64,000 nucleotides of DNA from Rhizobium rosettiformans (GTDB taxonomy: Bacteria; Pseudomonadota; Alphaproteobacteria; Rhizobiales; Rhizobiaceae): contig NZ_CP032405.1 in NCBI RefSeq assembly GCF_016806065.1, positions 4,182,001 through 4,246,000 on the forward strand, written 5' to 3'. Position 1 is the stretch's first letter. Each line of letters opens with the position of its first letter. Under the pieces are notes generated by a model. That model ran no database searches. It saw nothing but the letters and a program-made list of their open reading frames with translations, and was not told the origin of the DNA. Shown here one piece after another: positions 52,754 to 61,707 of the stretch. Position numbers and translations under genes: made by a program.

Positions 52754-54666
52754 CACCACATCCCCTCCCCCTTCATCTTTTCGATCTCGCCGATCGCCCG
52801 CTCGCGCTGCCGCTCGCGGCGGATGATCTCGGTTACGGCTGCGTCGTCCGACTTGTCGGCATAGCGGAATTCACTGTCCGCGTAGCGGTTGATCTCTTGG
52901 CAGATCATCTCCATCGTCACCGGGCCGCGCAGCTCCGTGATCATCGCCTTCTTCTCGTCGTAGCTCTTGTGGACGAAAGCCTCGGGCCTTTCGAACCAGG
53001 CATCGGGCAGCTCGACATCCATCGCCCGCATCTTGATCGCATCGGTGATGTTCTTGATGGCGCGGCCGGTGAAGCGTGGTTCGGCGAGCTTGATCGCATG
53101 CAGATAGGCGCCGATATCGGCCAGCGTCTCGATTTTGCCATGGGTCGCCTCGTAGCGTTCCCAGACGACGACGAGGCCGTCTTCCTTCGGTCGGTCATGC
53201 TCGCCATAGGAGCGGCTGACCGCCTGCTGGATCTCCTGGCCCGCGAACAGCTGGTGTTCTCCAAGCGGGATCGAATGGTTCTTGCCGACGAGCAGCGAGA
53301 AGATGTCGATATAGTCCTCGCGCGTCTGCGGCCCGTCGACCAGCCAGCGGGCCCCGGCGCGCTGGCGAAGCGCATCGTCGACATTTTCCGGATAGTTGGA
53401 GAACATGCCGAAGGTGGAATTGCCGCGAACAACCGTCGAGGCACCTGCAAAGCTTTCCATCAGCACGGCGGTCACCTCGTGCTGGCCGGCAGATGCCCGG
53501 TCGTCGGAGCGCTTGGCTGTTACCTGATCGACATCGTCGATCGTGCCGAAGCCGATGACGCGCGGGTTGAGCACGTTGTTGACGAAGGATTTGCAGTTCT
53601 GGCCAGACTTGCCCTGGTAGGACGAGATCTGGTCGACCCCGAAATTCTCGTAATGGAAGGCATAGCCCGCCATCTTGCAGTAGTCGTTGAGCAAGCCCGC
53701 CAGCATCTGGATCAGGATCGTCTTGCCCGTGCCCGGCATGCCATCGCCGATGAAGGTGAAGAGGAAGCCACCGAGCTCGACGAAAGGGTTCATCTGGCGG
53801 TCGAAATCATAGGCCATCAGCATCTTGGCGAGCTTCAGCGCCTGATACTTGGCGATGTGGTTGCCGATGATTTCTTCCGGCTTCTTGAAGCTCATCGTGA
53901 GCGGCTTCGACTTCACGCCCGGCACGGCGTCGAAACCATCAAGGGTGAAATCGTCCTGATCGACGCGGATATGGGCGTTTTCGAAGATGCCAAGATGTTC
54001 GAAGCGCGCCTTGCGGGTGAGAAGCCCGTCGAGCGCGAGGTCGGCGAGACCGCGCACCCTGCCAATCAACGTGGTGTCATCACCCGCTCCTTGTACGGCT
54101 GCGTCGATGCCGGCGACCATGCTTTTCAAGGCATCCTGGGCGGTGTCGAACATGAAGTCCGGCGCGCGGATGCCGTCGAGCTGCTCGCCCTCGCCCGCGA
54201 CATTCGATTTCAGATAGGCGGCAAAGGCGAAGGCCGCGACATAGGCCTGGGACGCAAGCAGCGCCTTGAAACGGCCGGCCTCCTCACCCTGCAGGGGTGC
54301 TGAAAAATTCCGGGCCTGCAAAGGCTCAAGCTCGCTCTGCCTGGCAAAGACATCCGCTATCGCAAGCGCCACCTGCGCACCACGCCGCACGCGATACAGG
54401 ACCGTGTGCTGGGCAGGCGTCAAATGCGGATCGGCGGTGCCGGCCGATTGAATGGTTTTGGTAAGCTCGATCTCGCGGGTCCGCCGCACAGATCCCGTCG
54501 AGACGGTCGAGACAAACCGCCGCCCGGTTCCGGCAATCGGCGTGCCGGAGGGGCCGTCGCCCTGGTCGAGTACGACGATCCGCGTCACCAGCCCTTGGGC
54601 CACGGCGAGATGCTTGGCGATATCTTCTTCCCGAAGTGTCGTCAGCCCTGCCGTCAGTTCACTCAT
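52753..54666 (-). CDS. AAA+ ATPase of unknown function
   Basis: A 637-residue protein. Residues 1-270 are a helical, non-conserved-looking domain. The AAA+ core begins around residue 300 with the P-loop GDGMPGTGKT, then a Walker B-like strand VIGFGTIDDVDQ, a sensor-1-like VVRGNSTFGMFSNYPE, and an Arg-rich region DALRQRAGARW. The C-terminal part (residues 540-637) includes a lid and a basic tail. FGVDQISSYQGKSGQNCKSFVNNVL may be a pore or recognition loop. It starts 2 bases after the previous gene. No DNA-binding domain is evident; partner proteins suggest a membrane- or coat-associated machine. Confidence 0.85.
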   Translation of the reverse strand: MSELTAGLTTLREEDIAKHLAVAQGLVTRIVVLDQGDGPSGTPIAGTGRRFVSTVSTGSVRRTREIELTKTIQSAGTADPHLTPAQHTVLYRVRRGAQVALAIADVFARQSELEPLQARNFSAPLQGEEAGRFKALLASQAYVAAFAFAAYLKSNVAGEGEQLDGIRAPDFMFDTAQDALKSMVAGIDAAVQGAGDDTTLIGRVRGLADLALDGLLTRKARFEHLGIFENAHIRVDQDDFTLDGFDAVPGVKSKPLTMSFKKPEEIIGNHIAKYQALKLAKMLMAYDFDRQMNPFVELGGFLFTFIGDGMPGTGKTILIQMLAGLLNDYCKMAGYAFHYENFGVDQISSYQGKSGQNCKSFVNNVLNPRVIGFGTIDDVDQVTAKRSDDRASAGQHEVTAVLMESFAGASTVVRGNSTFGMFSNYPENVDDALRQRAGARWLVDGPQTREDYIDIFSLLVGKNHSIPLGEHQLFAGQEIQQAVSRSYGEHDRPKEDGLVVVWERYEATHGKIETLADIGAYLHAIKLAEPRFTGRAIKNITDAIKMRAMDVELPDAWFERPEAFVHKSYDEKKAMITELRGPVTMEMICQEINRYADSEFRYADKSDDAAVTEIIRRERQRERAIGEIEKMKGEGMW

Positions 54667-54668
54667 CG

Positions 54669-55820
54669 TCAGACCTCGCTCACGACCTGGTTGCCGGAAA
54701 TCACATGAACCTTGAAATTGCCGAAGATCGGCTTGATCTCACCCGCTGCATAAAGCGCCTGATAGGCGTCATGGGGCACCAGCGCGTGTTTCTCATAGGT
54801 CGAGACACCCATGCGGGCGGCTTCGAGATCATGGGTTTCGATATGAAACTCCTGGATAGCCGGCGTCGAGGAGAAGAAGCCTTTAACCGCCGGCTGCTCG
54901 CGCTTGGAAAACACCTCCTGCACCGTCCAGGTCATAACCCAGGCGTTCTCAGGCCTGCGGACCCGGTCGAGGATCTCGTTGACGCGGCCGGAGTTCTGGG
55001 TCAGCCCCGTGGAATAGAGCGGCCCGAGCACCACGCGCCGGACCGACTTCGGATGCAGTGTCGGGAAATCGCGGTCCATGTTGGTGGCGATGGTCGCAGG
55101 CGTCAGCGAATAGGCGGAATTCCTGGCACAGAAATCGTCGAATGTGCGGGCGAGCTCGGGATTGAGCAGACCGCCCACCGGAAGCGGGATCTCGACCTCT
55201 TCATTGGGCTTACCCTCGGCCGTCACAAGGATCTTCGCGACATTCTCCGAGGAATCCTCGACCGTCGCCAAATAGATCATCGGCAGGGTGCTCACCCCGT
55301 CGAAGGCGGCCCAACTGACGAGATAGGAGGGTCGGCGCGATTGCGGATTGACGCTGACGGCAACCGTGGTCGGAAGAACGAATGGCGAGAAGATCTCGCC
55401 GGCACTCACCTGCTCCAGATAGAGGCGCTCGGCGATCTGCTGTTGCAAGGCTGCCGGAAACTCCTTCTGGCGAAGGATGAAATCGGCCATCTCCTCGCGC
55501 AGTTTGGAAACGGCCGGAATGGTCGAGAGCCGTGTGGCGGCCCCCGCTCGGTCGTTTTCCAGCTCCAGCACGTTCTGGAAGATGGGAAAGCCGCTCTCGG
55601 CCTGCGCGATCTTGAACTGGCCGGTAAAGCCGATGCGGTTCTGCCAGGAAGTGAAGGAGTTCCGGAGGCGATCAAGATAGGGCAGCAGGTGAAGCGTTGG
55701 CGGCCCTTTGTCGCCGAAGCGGCGATCGGACTGGCCGAAGAATTGCTCGAGCCCCGAAAATGCCGAGGCCATGATGGTGAAATAGTGCGTGACGGCACTG
55801 TTGCGATCGACGGCGTTCAT
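54669..55820 (-). CDS. Uncharacterised 383-residue protein of the AAA+ operon
   Basis: A soluble protein with no signal peptide. It shows helical stretches at the N-terminus (MNAVDRNSAVTHYFTIMASAFSGLEQFFGQ) and mixed strands later (FVLPTTVAVSVNPQSRRPSYLVSWAAFDG, MDRDFPTLHPKSVRRVVLGPLYS). I do not recognise it. It ends 2 bases before the AAA+ start and follows the coiled-coil gene by about 80 bases, so it is probably co-expressed and may be an adaptor for the ATPase. The ATG at 55820 follows GGGGAGGGG; the open frame upstream to 55886 is less likely. Confidence 0.78.
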   Translation of the reverse strand: MNAVDRNSAVTHYFTIMASAFSGLEQFFGQSDRRFGDKGPPTLHLLPYLDRLRNSFTSWQNRIGFTGQFKIAQAESGFPIFQNVLELENDRAGAATRLSTIPAVSKLREEMADFILRQKEFPAALQQQIAERLYLEQVSAGEIFSPFVLPTTVAVSVNPQSRRPSYLVSWAAFDGVSTLPMIYLATVEDSSENVAKILVTAEGKPNEEVEIPLPVGGLLNPELARTFDDFCARNSAYSLTPATIATNMDRDFPTLHPKSVRRVVLGPLYSTGLTQNSGRVNEILDRVRRPENAWVMTWTVQEVFSKREQPAVKGFFSSTPAIQEFHIETHDLEAARMGVSTYEKHALVPHDAYQALYAAGEIKPIFGNFKVHVISGNQVVSEV

Positions 55821-55899
55821 GCCCCTCCCCCCATCGACAGGACTGCGCACCGCGAAGGCGGCAAGCGGCCGGATGGCCGCGTCCACATCAACGACATGC

Positions 55900-56988
55900 T
55901 CAAGGCTTCACGTAGTCGGCCGCATTGTGCTTGTCGAGAACGGACTGGAAACGCCGGGCAAAGGCCTCGTCGGCAAGCTTCTTGCGGCGCTGGATGTCCT
56001 GCGTCGAGAGCATGTTCTTCTCATGCAGCTCGAGGAGATCGCCGATATGCCGCTGGGCGGCAGCCCCGATGCCGGCCATGGTTTCCTCCGCCGCCGTATC
56101 GACCTGGCTGCCGAGTGTGTTGATCCGATGCGCGACTTCCTGCTGGGCAGCCGTCTTCAGCGAATCCTCGAGTGCCTTGTAGAGCACTATGCGCTGCTCG
56201 GTATCGATGCTCAGCTTGTTGATCAGCGTGTTCTGAGCCGCGATCTGGTTGTTCAAGCTGTCGACGAAGGTCTGGAACATCGATGTGTAGCGCTCCAGCG
56301 TCTGGCTCTCGGCCAGCAGCTCCTGCTCGCGGGCCTGTGCCTGATTGTAGTCGGTCGCAAGCTTCGAGCGCTGGGCTTCGAGTTCCGCGCGCTCCGACGT
56401 GTCGGTCGAAGCGGCGATCTTGTTCTCGATGTCGAGCAGTACCGGATTGAGCGTTTCAATCTTCGTCTGCGTCTCTTCAAGATTTGCGATCGTCTGCTTG
56501 CGCCGCTCGATCACCTGCACGAGGCTCGCCTCTGACGTCTTATAGCGCTCTTCGAGAACCGTCTTCTGTTCCTTGAGGATGCCGACGATGCTGTCGGACT
56601 TGGCGAGCAGTTCTTGCAGGTTGCCGGCAAGCGACATGTTGCGGACACGCTCGGTGCGCATGCGCTGCGCCTTCTGCTTGGAGAAGATACCGATGAACTT
56701 TTCCATGCCGGAAAAGCTCTTCATGCTTTCGAACTCGGCGCCGAAGACATTGGTCGCATCTTCCAGCCCAATGATCAGGTCGGCGATATTCGCCTCCATC
56801 ACCTTCTGCTGGTTGAGTACATCCGAGATCCGGGCGTTCTCGATGTCGAAATCCTGGCCGACAAGCTTGGAATCGCTTTTGGCCAGCGTATCCAGCACCA
56901 CGCTCGACTGGTCGATCTTTCCACGCATCTCCGAGACGATCTTACGCGTCTTTTCGATCTCAGTGTCGAAGCCCTGCAAACTCGCCAT
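55900..56988 (-). CDS. Coiled-coil protein, TelA-like in layout
   Basis: A 362-residue, highly charged protein. Long coiled coils cover most of residues 1-60 and 120-300 (LEETQTKIETLNPVLLDIENKI, SRSKLATDYNQAQAREQ and similar). The short GIFSKQKAQRMRTERVRNM block, flanked by such coils, resembles the middle of toxic-anion-resistance (TelA/KlaA) proteins. I state that likeness as an impression, not as a match. No membrane span. It is the first gene of the AAA+ operon. The ATG at 56988 follows AGGGAGA and is preferred to 57009. Confidence 0.75.
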   Translation of the reverse strand: MASLQGFDTEIEKTRKIVSEMRGKIDQSSVVLDTLAKSDSKLVGQDFDIENARISDVLNQQKVMEANIADLIIGLEDATNVFGAEFESMKSFSGMEKFIGIFSKQKAQRMRTERVRNMSLAGNLQELLAKSDSIVGILKEQKTVLEERYKTSEASLVQVIERRKQTIANLEETQTKIETLNPVLLDIENKIAASTDTSERAELEAQRSKLATDYNQAQAREQELLAESQTLERYTSMFQTFVDSLNNQIAAQNTLINKLSIDTEQRIVLYKALEDSLKTAAQQEVAHRINTLGSQVDTAAEETMAGIGAAAQRHIGDLLELHEKNMLSTQDIQRRKKLADEAFARRFQSVLDKHNAADYVKP

Positions 56989-57147
56989 GTTGTCTCCCTG
57001 TGCCGTCATCCCGGCGGCGCGCCGGACTCGTTTGTCACCACCTTAGCGCGTTTCCCCATGCAGGGAAGTATCGCAACGCACAAGCAGAGGCGGCCTTCAT
57101 CCGATATGGATGATCGCCGCCTACACACAAGAGGCGCTAGCAGAGAA

Positions 57148-57176
57148 ATGCGACAGCCGCGAAACGGCTGTCGCAT
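57148..57176 (-). terminator. Hairpin terminator after the cytochrome c gene
   Basis: ATGCGACAGCCG (57148-57159) pairs with CGGCTGTCGCAT (57165-57176), with a short T-rich flank on the minus strand. It separates cytochrome c from the AAA+ operon. Confidence 0.7.
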
Positions 57177-57194
57177 CAGGAAGTTGTGCCCGGA

Positions 57195-57581
57195 TTACTG
57201 ACCGCCGGCGGCCGGGTCCTTGAGATAGGCGATGATGTTGGCGAGATCATCGTCCTTCTTGACACCTGCATAGGCCATCTTGGTGCCTTTCACGACGGCC
57301 TTTGGCGCCTTCAGATATTCGGAAAGCAGCGCTTCATCCCAGACCTTGCCCGCACCGAAATCGGTCATGGCCTTGGAATATTTGTAATCGGCGATCGAAG
57401 CGACCGGGCGGCCGACCACGCCCTGCAGCGTCGGACCAACCTTGTTCTTCGCTTCGGTCGCGATGTGACAGGCCTGGCAAGCCTTGAAAGCCTTGGCGCC
57501 GGCGACGGGATCGCCAGCTGCGAATGCTGGAAGGGGAGCGGCAGACACGGCAAGTATCATAAGCATGGTAGACGGCTTCAT
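57195..57581 (-). CDS. Class I c-type cytochrome
   Basis: A 128-residue periplasmic haem protein. It has a signal peptide (cleavage near PAFAAGD), the haem motif CQACH near residue 34, PTLQGVVGR, and the axial Met in GTKMAYAGVKKDDDLANIIAYL. It belongs to the small cytochrome c2/c-550 group and carries electrons between the bc1 complex and an oxidase or dehydrogenase. AGGAG precedes the ATG at 57581; the frame upstream is unsupported. Confidence 0.93.
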   Translation of the reverse strand: MKPSTMLMILAVSAAPLPAFAAGDPVAGAKAFKACQACHIATEAKNKVGPTLQGVVGRPVASIADYKYSKAMTDFGAGKVWDEALLSEYLKAPKAVVKGTKMAYAGVKKDDDLANIIAYLKDPAAGGQ

Positions 57582-57838
57582 GGAAACTCCTTGATCCATA
57601 GAACGGCGCCAGCGCGTCGCATGCATATGGCAGCACCAATTCGCACGACACGCAATCGATTGCTTTGACCGCCATCAAAATCCTTGGCTTTTTTTCAGGA
57701 ACCCGAGTTCCCTGCCCTGCAGGGGCTGCAAGTCGCAAACAGGGCCGGTGCTGCGACGCAAACGCGCGGGCATCCTTGCAATTCTCCGGTATTGAATGTT
57801 GACTTGGGAACATGAATAAAAAAACCGGGAGCCTTTCC

Positions 57839-58795
57839 ATGACGTCTCTACTCACTTGTCGCCGCACCCTTGCGGCCGCCGTTTCGCTGATTGCCGTCAG
57901 CGCCATGCCGGTCTCCGCCCAGGAGCCCGAAAGCTGCTCGACCGTCCGCTTCTCGGATGTCGGCTGGACCGACATCACCGCGACCACCGCCACCGCCTCC
58001 GTTCTCCTCAAGGCGCTCGGTTATGAGCCGACCACCACGGTCCTCTCCGTTCCGGTCACTTATTCCTCGCTGAAGAACAAGGATATTGACGTCTTCCTCG
58101 GCAACTGGATGCCGACGATGGAAGCCGACATCGCGCCTTACCGCGAAGACAAGTCGGTTGAGGTCTTCGGCCCCAACCTCGAAGGCGCGAAATACACGCT
58201 GGCCACCAATGCCAAGGGCGCCGAACTCGGCATCAAGGATTTCACCGACATCGCCAAGCATGCCGACGCGCTCGGGGGCAAGATCTACGGCATCGAGCCG
58301 GGCAATGACGGCAATCGCCTGATCCTCGACATGATCGACGCCAACAAGTTCGAACTCGGTGACTTCGAAGTCGTCGAATCCTCCGAACAGGGCATGCTGG
58401 CGCAGGTTGCCCGCGCTGAAAAGGATGGCCAGCCGGTCGTCTTCCTCGGCTGGGAACCGCATCCGATGAACGCCAACTTTGCGCTGACCTACCTGTCTGG
58501 CGGCGATGACGTCTTCGGGCCGGACTTCGGCGGCGCGACCATCTTCACCAACACCCGCGCCGGCTACACGGCCGAGTGCCCGAACGTCGGCAAGTTCGTG
58601 ACCAACCTCAAGTTTTCGCTCCAGATGGAGAACGAGATCATGGGCAAGATCCTGAATGACGGCCAGGACGCCGAAGTGGCCGCAAGTGACTGGCTGAAGG
58701 CCAATCCGGCGGCTGTCGAGCCCTGGCTTTCTGGCGTCACCACCAAGGATGGCGGCGACGGCCTTGCTGCTGTGAAGACGGCACTGGGTCTCTGA
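57839..58795 (+). CDS. choX: Choline ABC transporter, substrate-binding protein ChoX
   Basis: A 318-residue periplasmic binding protein with a signal peptide (cleavage near PVSAQ). It belongs to the ChoX/ProX family. The aromatic cage is recognisable as Trp in DVGWTDI, Trp in GNWMP, Tyr/Glu in IYGIEPG and Trp in LGWEPHPMN. Cysteines in ESCSTVRF and TAECPNVG match the family disulfide. It starts the choXWV cluster. The ATG at 57839 has GGGAG upstream; an ATG at 57812 gives a longer leader and cannot be excluded. Confidence 0.94.
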   Translation: MTSLLTCRRTLAAAVSLIAVSAMPVSAQEPESCSTVRFSDVGWTDITATTATASVLLKALGYEPTTTVLSVPVTYSSLKNKDIDVFLGNWMPTMEADIAPYREDKSVEVFGPNLEGAKYTLATNAKGAELGIKDFTDIAKHADALGGKIYGIEPGNDGNRLILDMIDANKFELGDFEVVESSEQGMLAQVARAEKDGQPVVFLGWEPHPMNANFALTYLSGGDDVFGPDFGGATIFTNTRAGYTAECPNVGKFVTNLKFSLQMENEIMGKILNDGQDAEVAASDWLKANPAAVEPWLSGVTTKDGGDGLAAVKTALGL

Positions 58796-58817
58796 GCCCT
58801 GTCCAATGATGCTGGAA

Positions 58818-58850
58818 CCGCGCGACCGGAAGGGGGATCCGGTCGCGCGG
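58818..58850 (+). terminator. Intercistronic hairpin between choX and choW
   Basis: CCGCGCGACCGG (58818-58829) pairs perfectly with CCGGTCGCGCGG (58839-58850). No T run follows. It probably causes partial termination or protects the choX mRNA, giving more binding protein than permease. Confidence 0.7.
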
Positions 58851-58889
58851 GATCCTGGGTATTGAACCTGCGGCTATCAGGGGACGAAC

Positions 58890-59759
58890 ATGGATTTTCT
58901 GACAGACAATAAACTGCCCATCGGGCCCTGGTCGAAGAGCTTCGTCGACTGGCTGACCGATAACGTCGATTTTGTATTCGATTTCATCGCAACAATTCTC
59001 AGCGCGTCGATCAACGCGATGCTCTTCGTGCTTCAGGCCCCCTATCTCAGGGGAACAGCACTGGAAGACTTCTATCCGCTGTTCATGATCGCGCTGTTTT
59101 CGCTTCTCGCCTGGTTCATGCGCCGCTCGCTCGGCGTCACCGCCTTCACCTTCTTCGGTCTGCTCTTGATCTATAACCAGGGCTACTGGAAGGAGACCAT
59201 GGAGACACTGGCACTGGTGCTGGCAGCCACCGGTGTGTGCATGGTCATCGGCGTGCCGATCGGCATCGCCTGCGCCCGGCGCCCCTGGCTCTATGCCGTC
59301 GTTCGTCCCGTTCTCGACCTGATGCAGACGATCCCCACCTTCGTCTACCTCATTCCGGCGCTCATCCTGTTCGGCCTCGGCATGGTGCCTGGCCTGATCG
59401 CGACCGTGATCTTCGCCATCGCCGCCCCGATCCGCCTGACACGCCTCGGCATCATCTCCACCCCGCCCTCTCTGGTGGAAGCGGCCGTGGCCTTCGGTGC
59501 GACCCCGACGCAGGTGCTGCGCAAGGTCGAGCTGCCCTTCGCCATGCCGCAGATCATGGCGGGACTGACCCAGACCATCATGCTGTCGCTGTCGATGGTG
59601 GTGATTGCCGCGCTCGTCGGCGCAAGCGGCCTCGGCGTGCCGGTCGTGCGCGCACTCAACACCGTCAACATCGCGCGTGGCTTCGAGGCCGGTCTCTGCA
59701 TCGTGATCCTCGCCATCATCCTCGACCGGATGTTCCGCATTCCCGGAGAAGAGACATGA
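58890..59759 (+). CDS. choW: Choline ABC transporter, permease ChoW
   Basis: A 289-residue inner-membrane permease with six or seven spans and the BPD-transport EAA-type loop (VEAAVAFGATPTQVLRKVELPFAMPQIMAGL). PIGPWSKSFVDWLT at the N-terminus is typical of the ProW/ChoW group. The stop overlaps the choV start by four bases (ATGA), so translation is coupled. Confidence 0.95.
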   Translation: MDFLTDNKLPIGPWSKSFVDWLTDNVDFVFDFIATILSASINAMLFVLQAPYLRGTALEDFYPLFMIALFSLLAWFMRRSLGVTAFTFFGLLLIYNQGYWKETMETLALVLAATGVCMVIGVPIGIACARRPWLYAVVRPVLDLMQTIPTFVYLIPALILFGLGMVPGLIATVIFAIAAPIRLTRLGIISTPPSLVEAAVAFGATPTQVLRKVELPFAMPQIMAGLTQTIMLSLSMVVIAALVGASGLGVPVVRALNTVNIARGFEAGLCIVILAIILDRMFRIPGEET

Positions 59760-60799
59760 CCGACGCCGTAATCTTCGACAATGTCGACATCGTCTTCGGC
59801 GACAATCCCCAGCGTGCGCTCGAAATGCTCGATCAGGGCAAGAGCCGTGACGAAATCGGCGCCGAGACCGGCCTCGTGCTCGGCGTGGCCGGCGCCTCGC
59901 TCACCGTCAAGGAAGGCGAGATCCTTGTGCTCATGGGCCTTTCCGGCTCGGGCAAGTCGACCCTGCTGCGCGCCGTCAATGCACTCGCCCCAGTGGTACG
60001 CGGAAATGTCAGCGTGCGCACGGAAAACGGCTATGTCGATCCCTACAAGGCTTCTGCTCAGGTGCTGCGCGATCTTCGCATGCACACCGTCTCCATGGTC
60101 TTTCAGCAGTTCGGCCTTCTGCCCTGGCGCACAGTGGCAGAGAATGTCGGCTTCGGCCTCGAACTGGCCGGCATACCCGAAGCGGAGCGCAAGGAACGAG
60201 TCGCGACGCAGCTCGAGCTCGTCAACCTCTCGACCTGGGCCGACCGGAAGGTGAACGAACTCTCCGGCGGCATGCAGCAGCGCGTCGGCCTTGCCCGCGC
60301 CTTCGCGACCGGTGCCCCGATCCTTCTGATGGACGAGCCCTTCTCGGCGCTCGACCCGCTGATCCGCACCCGTCTCCAGGACGAGCTTCTCGAATTCCAG
60401 GCGCGGTTGAAGAAGACCATTCTCTTCGTCAGTCACGACCTCGACGAGGCCTTCCGCATCGGCAACCGCATCGCCATCATGGAAGGCGGTCACATCATCC
60501 AGTGCGGCACGCCACAGGAGATCGTCCAGAACCCGACCAACCAGTATGTTGCCGACTTCGTGCAGAACATGAACCCGATCAACATGCTGATCGCCTCGGA
60601 CGTGATGCGCGCCGGCGTGACCGGCGAGCAGCACCAGGTGACCGGCACCACGGCGCCGGCAACACCGCTCGTCGACATCCTGGATGCCCTGTCGCGTCAA
60701 CCTGGCACGATCGGGGTCGTTGACAACGGCGTCGTCATCGGCACGATCGATGCACAGGATGTGGTGAGCGGGCTGACGAAACACCGCCGCAAGGCTTAG
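59756..60799 (+). CDS. choV: Choline ABC transporter, ATP-binding protein ChoV
   Basis: A 347-residue ATPase of the ProV/OpuAA group. Walker A GLSGSGKSTLLRA is near residue 64, the Q-loop FQQFGLLPWRTV follows, then the signature LSGGMQQRVGLARA and Walker B ILLMDEPFSALDP. A C-terminal extension after residue 275 (a partial CBS-like segment, VVDNGVVIGTIDAQDVV) fits osmo-solute importers. It completes choXWV. Confidence 0.95.
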   Translation: MTDAVIFDNVDIVFGDNPQRALEMLDQGKSRDEIGAETGLVLGVAGASLTVKEGEILVLMGLSGSGKSTLLRAVNALAPVVRGNVSVRTENGYVDPYKASAQVLRDLRMHTVSMVFQQFGLLPWRTVAENVGFGLELAGIPEAERKERVATQLELVNLSTWADRKVNELSGGMQQRVGLARAFATGAPILLMDEPFSALDPLIRTRLQDELLEFQARLKKTILFVSHDLDEAFRIGNRIAIMEGGHIIQCGTPQEIVQNPTNQYVADFVQNMNPINMLIASDVMRAGVTGEQHQVTGTTAPATPLVDILDALSRQPGTIGVVDNGVVIGTIDAQDVVSGLTKHRRKA

Positions 60800-60844
60800 C
60801 GTGCCCTGCCCCGCATCGACATCTGACGCATGCGGGAGACGGAC

Positions 60845-61591
60845 ATGAACGACAAGCCCCAGGTTATCCGGGATACCGACGACGATGCGCGCCGCCAGGC
60901 GCGCATTCTGCTGCGGGGGGCGCGATTCGCGGCAATCGGCGTGATCGATCCGGAGACCGGCTTTCCCTTCGTCAGCCGCGTGCTGCTCGGCATGGACAGC
61001 GACGGCGCCGCCGTCATTCTCGTCTCCAGCCTGTCCGCCCACACGACGGCCCTGCTCGCCGATGCCCGCACCTCGCTTCTGACAGGGGAACCGGGCAAGG
61101 GCGATCCGCTGGCCCATCCGCGGCTGACACTGCAATGCACGGCCGAAGCCGTCGAGCGCGACAGCGACACGCATCAGAGACTGCGAAGCCGCTTCCTCGC
61201 CCGCCATGCGAAATCGCAGCTTTACATCGATTTTCCCGACTTTCGTTTCTTTCGCTTGCGCCCCGAACGGGCGAGCCTCAATGGCGGGTTCGGCCGTGCC
61301 TATCATTTGAGCAGCGAAGATTTCCTCATCCCGCAAATCAATGATGATTTGTTTGAAAGTGAGGCTGCCTTACTGCGAGAATTAGGGGGGCGGCATCCAG
61401 ATCTCGCAACGCGCATTGCGATGAAAACTCATGGCGCACCTGAGGGCGACTGGCGCATTGCCGCCATCGATTCGCATGGAATCGACATAGTTTTCAAAGA
61501 CTTGCTTATTCGATATGAATTTGTGACGCCGATCACAAATGTCCAGCATCTGCTATTAGAGTTACCTAAATCAGTATACGCAGTACCTTAA
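60845..61591 (+). CDS. HugZ-family protein (PNPOx-fold plus C-terminal DUF2470)
   Basis: A 248-residue protein. Residues 15-165 are the split-barrel domain of HugZ/HutZ haem-utilisation proteins (LLRGARFAAIGVID, GFPFVSRVLLGMD, SLLTGEPGKGDPLAHPRLTLQC, SRFLARHAKSQLYIDFPDFRFFRL, RASLNGGFGRAYHL). The C-terminal domain corresponds to DUF2470 but lacks its typical HMN-DH motif. It may degrade or bind haem. GGAGAC precedes the ATG. From about 61330 to the stop the G+C drops clearly. Confidence 0.85.
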   Translation: MNDKPQVIRDTDDDARRQARILLRGARFAAIGVIDPETGFPFVSRVLLGMDSDGAAVILVSSLSAHTTALLADARTSLLTGEPGKGDPLAHPRLTLQCTAEAVERDSDTHQRLRSRFLARHAKSQLYIDFPDFRFFRLRPERASLNGGFGRAYHLSSEDFLIPQINDDLFESEAALLRELGGRHPDLATRIAMKTHGAPEGDWRIAAIDSHGIDIVFKDLLIRYEFVTPITNVQHLLLELPKSVYAVP

Positions 61592-61707
61592 ATTTAGGCA
61601 TATACAATTTTGATGATGCTGGTAGAGTTTAGCCTCCAATTAAGTGATGGATTTTCAACGACTGCCACTCCCCCCAAGGGCGCTCGACCAAGGAAAGTTG
61701 AACTGAG

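Noticed and set aside
52897..54303. 468-codon plus-strand frame opposite the AAA+ gene
   Set aside because: Shadow of a gene with Walker motifs; no domain in the antisense product.
59345..61336. 663-codon frame on the minus strand over choW, choV and the HugZ-type gene
   Set aside because: Antisense shadow of three well-supported genes; its translation is Arg/Ala/His-rich with no domain.
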